This document shows, one piece after another, positions 62,104 through 64,000 of a DNA stretch of 64,000 nucleotides. The DNA comes from Rhynchopus euleeides. Taxonomy: Eukaryota; Euglenozoa; Diplonemea; Diplonemida; Diplonemidae. Made by a program: the position numbers and the translations under genes. Every line of letters begins with the position of its first letter. Position 1 is the stretch's first letter. Location of the stretch: contig OY723239.1 of assembly GCA_963210315.1 (NCBI GenBank), forward strand, positions 777,501 through 841,500. Reading direction: 5' to 3'. A model generated the notes under the pieces. It saw nothing but the letters and a program-made list of their open reading frames with translations, had not been told where the DNA came from and searched no databases.

Positions 62104-63912
62104 CTACACATAGACAGCAAGGGGTGTGGTGTGCCCCAGCAGGCTGATGGTGCTGTGTGCCTGCCTGTGGCGCTCGCCTGCCATATCAGCCGCCGCCTTC
62201 ACGTCGGTACCAGACAGATACGCACGCATCGCAGCGTTGTAGGGTTCCCACTCTGCAGCACCCTTCCCGATGTGGTACATCCACTCCCCATTTTCCAACG
62301 TTTCTTTCGACGTGTCTTGTGTGCCGGTGACGAGCTCGTACACACGACACAACGCGTCCCCGACACCTTCGTCCCAACACAGAGGTGTGCCGCCGCGTGC
62401 ATCCGCCTTGACCAGCTGCACCATCCTCGGCACAAGCAGCAGCACGTGCTCGTGTTCTGCGTCCTGTCGGAGTGCGGTGTTGCACACCACGTCCAGCCCG
62501 AGAGCACGCGCAGCACGCTCCATCCCACACGCCAGGACAGGCAGCACCCCAAGCAGGCTGAACCGCCGCATCTCAGCACACCCCGTGTCCCCGCACAGGA
62601 CATCCCCCGACGCCGCTCCGATGTTGACACGCAAGGGCACAGGTACGACGCTGTAACCCCTCTGCAAACCGTCGCTCTGCACCGCCTGCACGATCTGCTG
62701 TGCTGCACCTGCAGCTGCAGTGGCATGCACGAGGCACGGACGGGAAGTGTTGAAGGAGGCAAGGATGCGGTCGCCGACAAACACGTCCACCAGACCACGG
62801 CGTGACTCCACTGCCGACATCGTGTTGGTCAGCAGCATCTCGAAGAACGACGTGAAGGTGCGGGGGTCCTCCTTCAGACAAGCGAGCGCGTTACATGTGT
62901 TCACCACAATCAGTGTCGCACGCACAGTCTTCAAGGCACCCAACACTTTCGCTGCACCAGTGCGAGGCACATCGACAGCGTCGATGATCGAACTGTTGGA
63001 TTTGCTCGAGTTTGTTTCCGTTGGGGAACGCCGAATGGACGGACAGTCATCGCTGCCTTCGTAGTTCTGTGCAGGGAGGCACGACTTCGGGAGGTACGGG
63101 CGGTACGCACGCAGGTTCTGCTCCAGCCTGTGAAGCGCCTCGTGCATCGCTGCAGGCAGCCGCCCCTCCGCCTCCGCCTCCTGCAGCATCTCCGCCACGG
63201 TGTCGACGTCGTAGCCCGCCAGAAGTTGTGCAATCGCCTCCACAGTCTCGATGATCCGTCCCATCGCCGCCTTCTTCCTCTCGGCTGACTCTGCAAACCC
63301 GCGTGTGGCCGCGAAGTCGATAAGCAGCACAGTCAACGTCGTTTGCATCTCGTTGAAGCTTGCTACTGCCTCAGCAGGACACGGCGGGTGGATACACTGC
63401 AAAGTCACCTGCAGACGCTCCCACCTGAGTGAGTCCGGTGCCGACCCAGGCAGATCGAACAGACCAAAGCGCAGCACGTTCTCTGCTGACATGATGACGA
63501 CCCACAGACCTGCAAGTGCTGCGAGTCCTGTTGCGAAGCGCCTCCCGAGACCGATCACCAGTGACAGGTCTGTGAGGAGCACGAACAGGCTCCATACAGA
63601 CGGTGACCCGATCATACGCATGTTGAGGTCGAGTCCCATCGTCACCAGGGCACATAGCGCGATGTAGATTCGTATGATGTTGGGCGTCAGGTGCACACGG
63701 CACACACACAGTGTGGCCAGCGTGATGTGGCAGACGAATGCCACCACCAGGGAGGTTGTCAACAGTGGCCACCGTGGCGCTGCTAATATCAGGATAAAAT
63801 CCACGACCCCGATGAGGCTGATCACCAAGAACATCAACCGCCTGTCGCTGCGCGCCTTGCCCTGCAGCCTCCCGTCCATCGAGATGACCCCTTCGAACCA
63901 ACTCGTCGCCAT
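62104..63912 (-). CDS. Multi-pass membrane protein with degenerate class III cyclase domain (paralogue C)
   Basis: 602 residues from ATG at 63912 (MATSWFEGVISMDG). Same layout as A and B, but the most diverged: the linker loop is replaced by an Asn/Ser-rich segment, the loop inside the cyclase domain differs, and the C-terminal region has an insertion or replacement (around DEGVGDALCRVYELVTG). The second metal Asp (FVGDRILASF) and the INIG-type motif VNIGAASGDVLCGDTG are retained. The first metal Asp is absent (LIVVNTCNA). Head-to-tail with B, 742 bp apart, so tandem duplication is the likely origin. Confidence 0.8.
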   Translation of the reverse strand: MATSWFEGVISMDGRLQGKARSDRRLMFLVISLIGVVDFILILAAPRWPLLTTSLVVAFVCHITLATLCVCRVHLTPNIIRIYIALCALVTMGLDLNMRMIGSPSVWSLFVLLTDLSLVIGLGRRFATGLAALAGLWVVIMSAENVLRFGLFDLPGSAPDSLRWERLQVTLQCIHPPCPAEAVASFNEMQTTLTVLLIDFAATRGFAESAERKKAAMGRIIETVEAIAQLLAGYDVDTVAEMLQEAEAEGRLPAAMHEALHRLEQNLRAYRPYLPKSCLPAQNYEGSDDCPSIRRSPTETNSSKSNSSIIDAVDVPRTGAAKVLGALKTVRATLIVVNTCNALACLKEDPRTFTSFFEMLLTNTMSAVESRRGLVDVFVGDRILASFNTSRPCLVHATAAAGAAQQIVQAVQSDGLQRGYSVVPVPLRVNIGAASGDVLCGDTGCAEMRRFSLLGVLPVLACGMERAARALGLDVVCNTALRQDAEHEHVLLLVPRMVQLVKADARGGTPLCWDEGVGDALCRVYELVTGTQDTSKETLENGEWMYHIGKGAAEWEPYNAAMRAYLSGTDVKAAADMAGERHRQAHSTISLLGHTTPLAVYV

Positions 63913-64000
63913 TGTTGCAAGAATTGACTCTGCAAGCGTTGCTGCGTGGTGATGTGTCGGGTGCCCGGATACACACCCAGGTCAGGTGCTGTGCCTTGCC

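Overview
The window reads as nuclear DNA of a unicellular eukaryote. Genes are long, mostly single-exon, GC-rich and far apart. One gene (adenosine kinase) has a GT-AG intron that can be placed exactly by protein homology. There are no bacterial-type operons, the repeat load is high, and a 5.5 kb interstitial TTAGGG/CCCTA-type array is present. Membrane proteins with class III cyclase-like domains, DUF4116 repeats, a KatG-family peroxidase and RIIa/flagellum-like hints suit a free-living flagellate or algal protist (a euglenozoan such as a diplonemid is one possibility), but the lineage cannot be fixed from this sequence alone. Long G/C and A/T homopolymers are everywhere, so single-base frame errors are a constant risk.

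Host-type genes, all on the minus strand: a 1541-aa secreted repetitive beta-rich protein (7519-12144); a ubiquitin-like plus DUF4116 repeat protein (22164-23813); a coiled-coil protein (28120-28926); adenosine kinase in two exons with a 345-bp transposon inside its intron (36328-38898); a secreted single-domain catalase-peroxidase (40845-42062); and three paralogous multi-pass membrane proteins with a degenerate cyclase homology domain (48106-49950, 59529-61361, 62104-63912). A WD40 fragment lies at 25090-25671.

Most of the rest is mobile DNA, much of which can be delimited to the base. A hAT-like element with an 8-bp target duplication occupies 296-6832; a second copy in inverted orientation lies at 57625-59266. 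The left copy carries two later insertions, a 109-bp MITE and a 4770-bp pogo-like transposon (2020-6789), both proved by comparison with the uninterrupted right copy. The pogo-like element encodes a Ulp1-type cysteine protease and a CENP-B/pogo transposase in two overlapping frames that look like one interrupted polyprotein. Four more hAT-like elements with 7- or 8-bp duplications lie at 34.5-35.7, 42.5-43.7, 43.7-44.7 and 45.9-46.4 kb. Five different TIR elements sit end to end, sharing single TA dinucleotides, in two 'trains' (17.1-19.6 and 29.3-33.4 kb), each embedded in a G-tract.

From 51.1 to 57.5 kb the window is satellite: a palindromic GGTAATTTACC repeat, 31 copies of CCCTA, then about 5.3 kb of degenerate telomere-like repeats with a 238-bp higher-order period built on the palindrome AACCCTAGGGTT. 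This block separates one cyclase-like gene from its two paralogues and may be an old chromosome end, a subtelomeric array or an assembly join. At 13.6-15.9 kb a tandem array of strongly structured units is an unidentified candidate for non-coding RNA genes.
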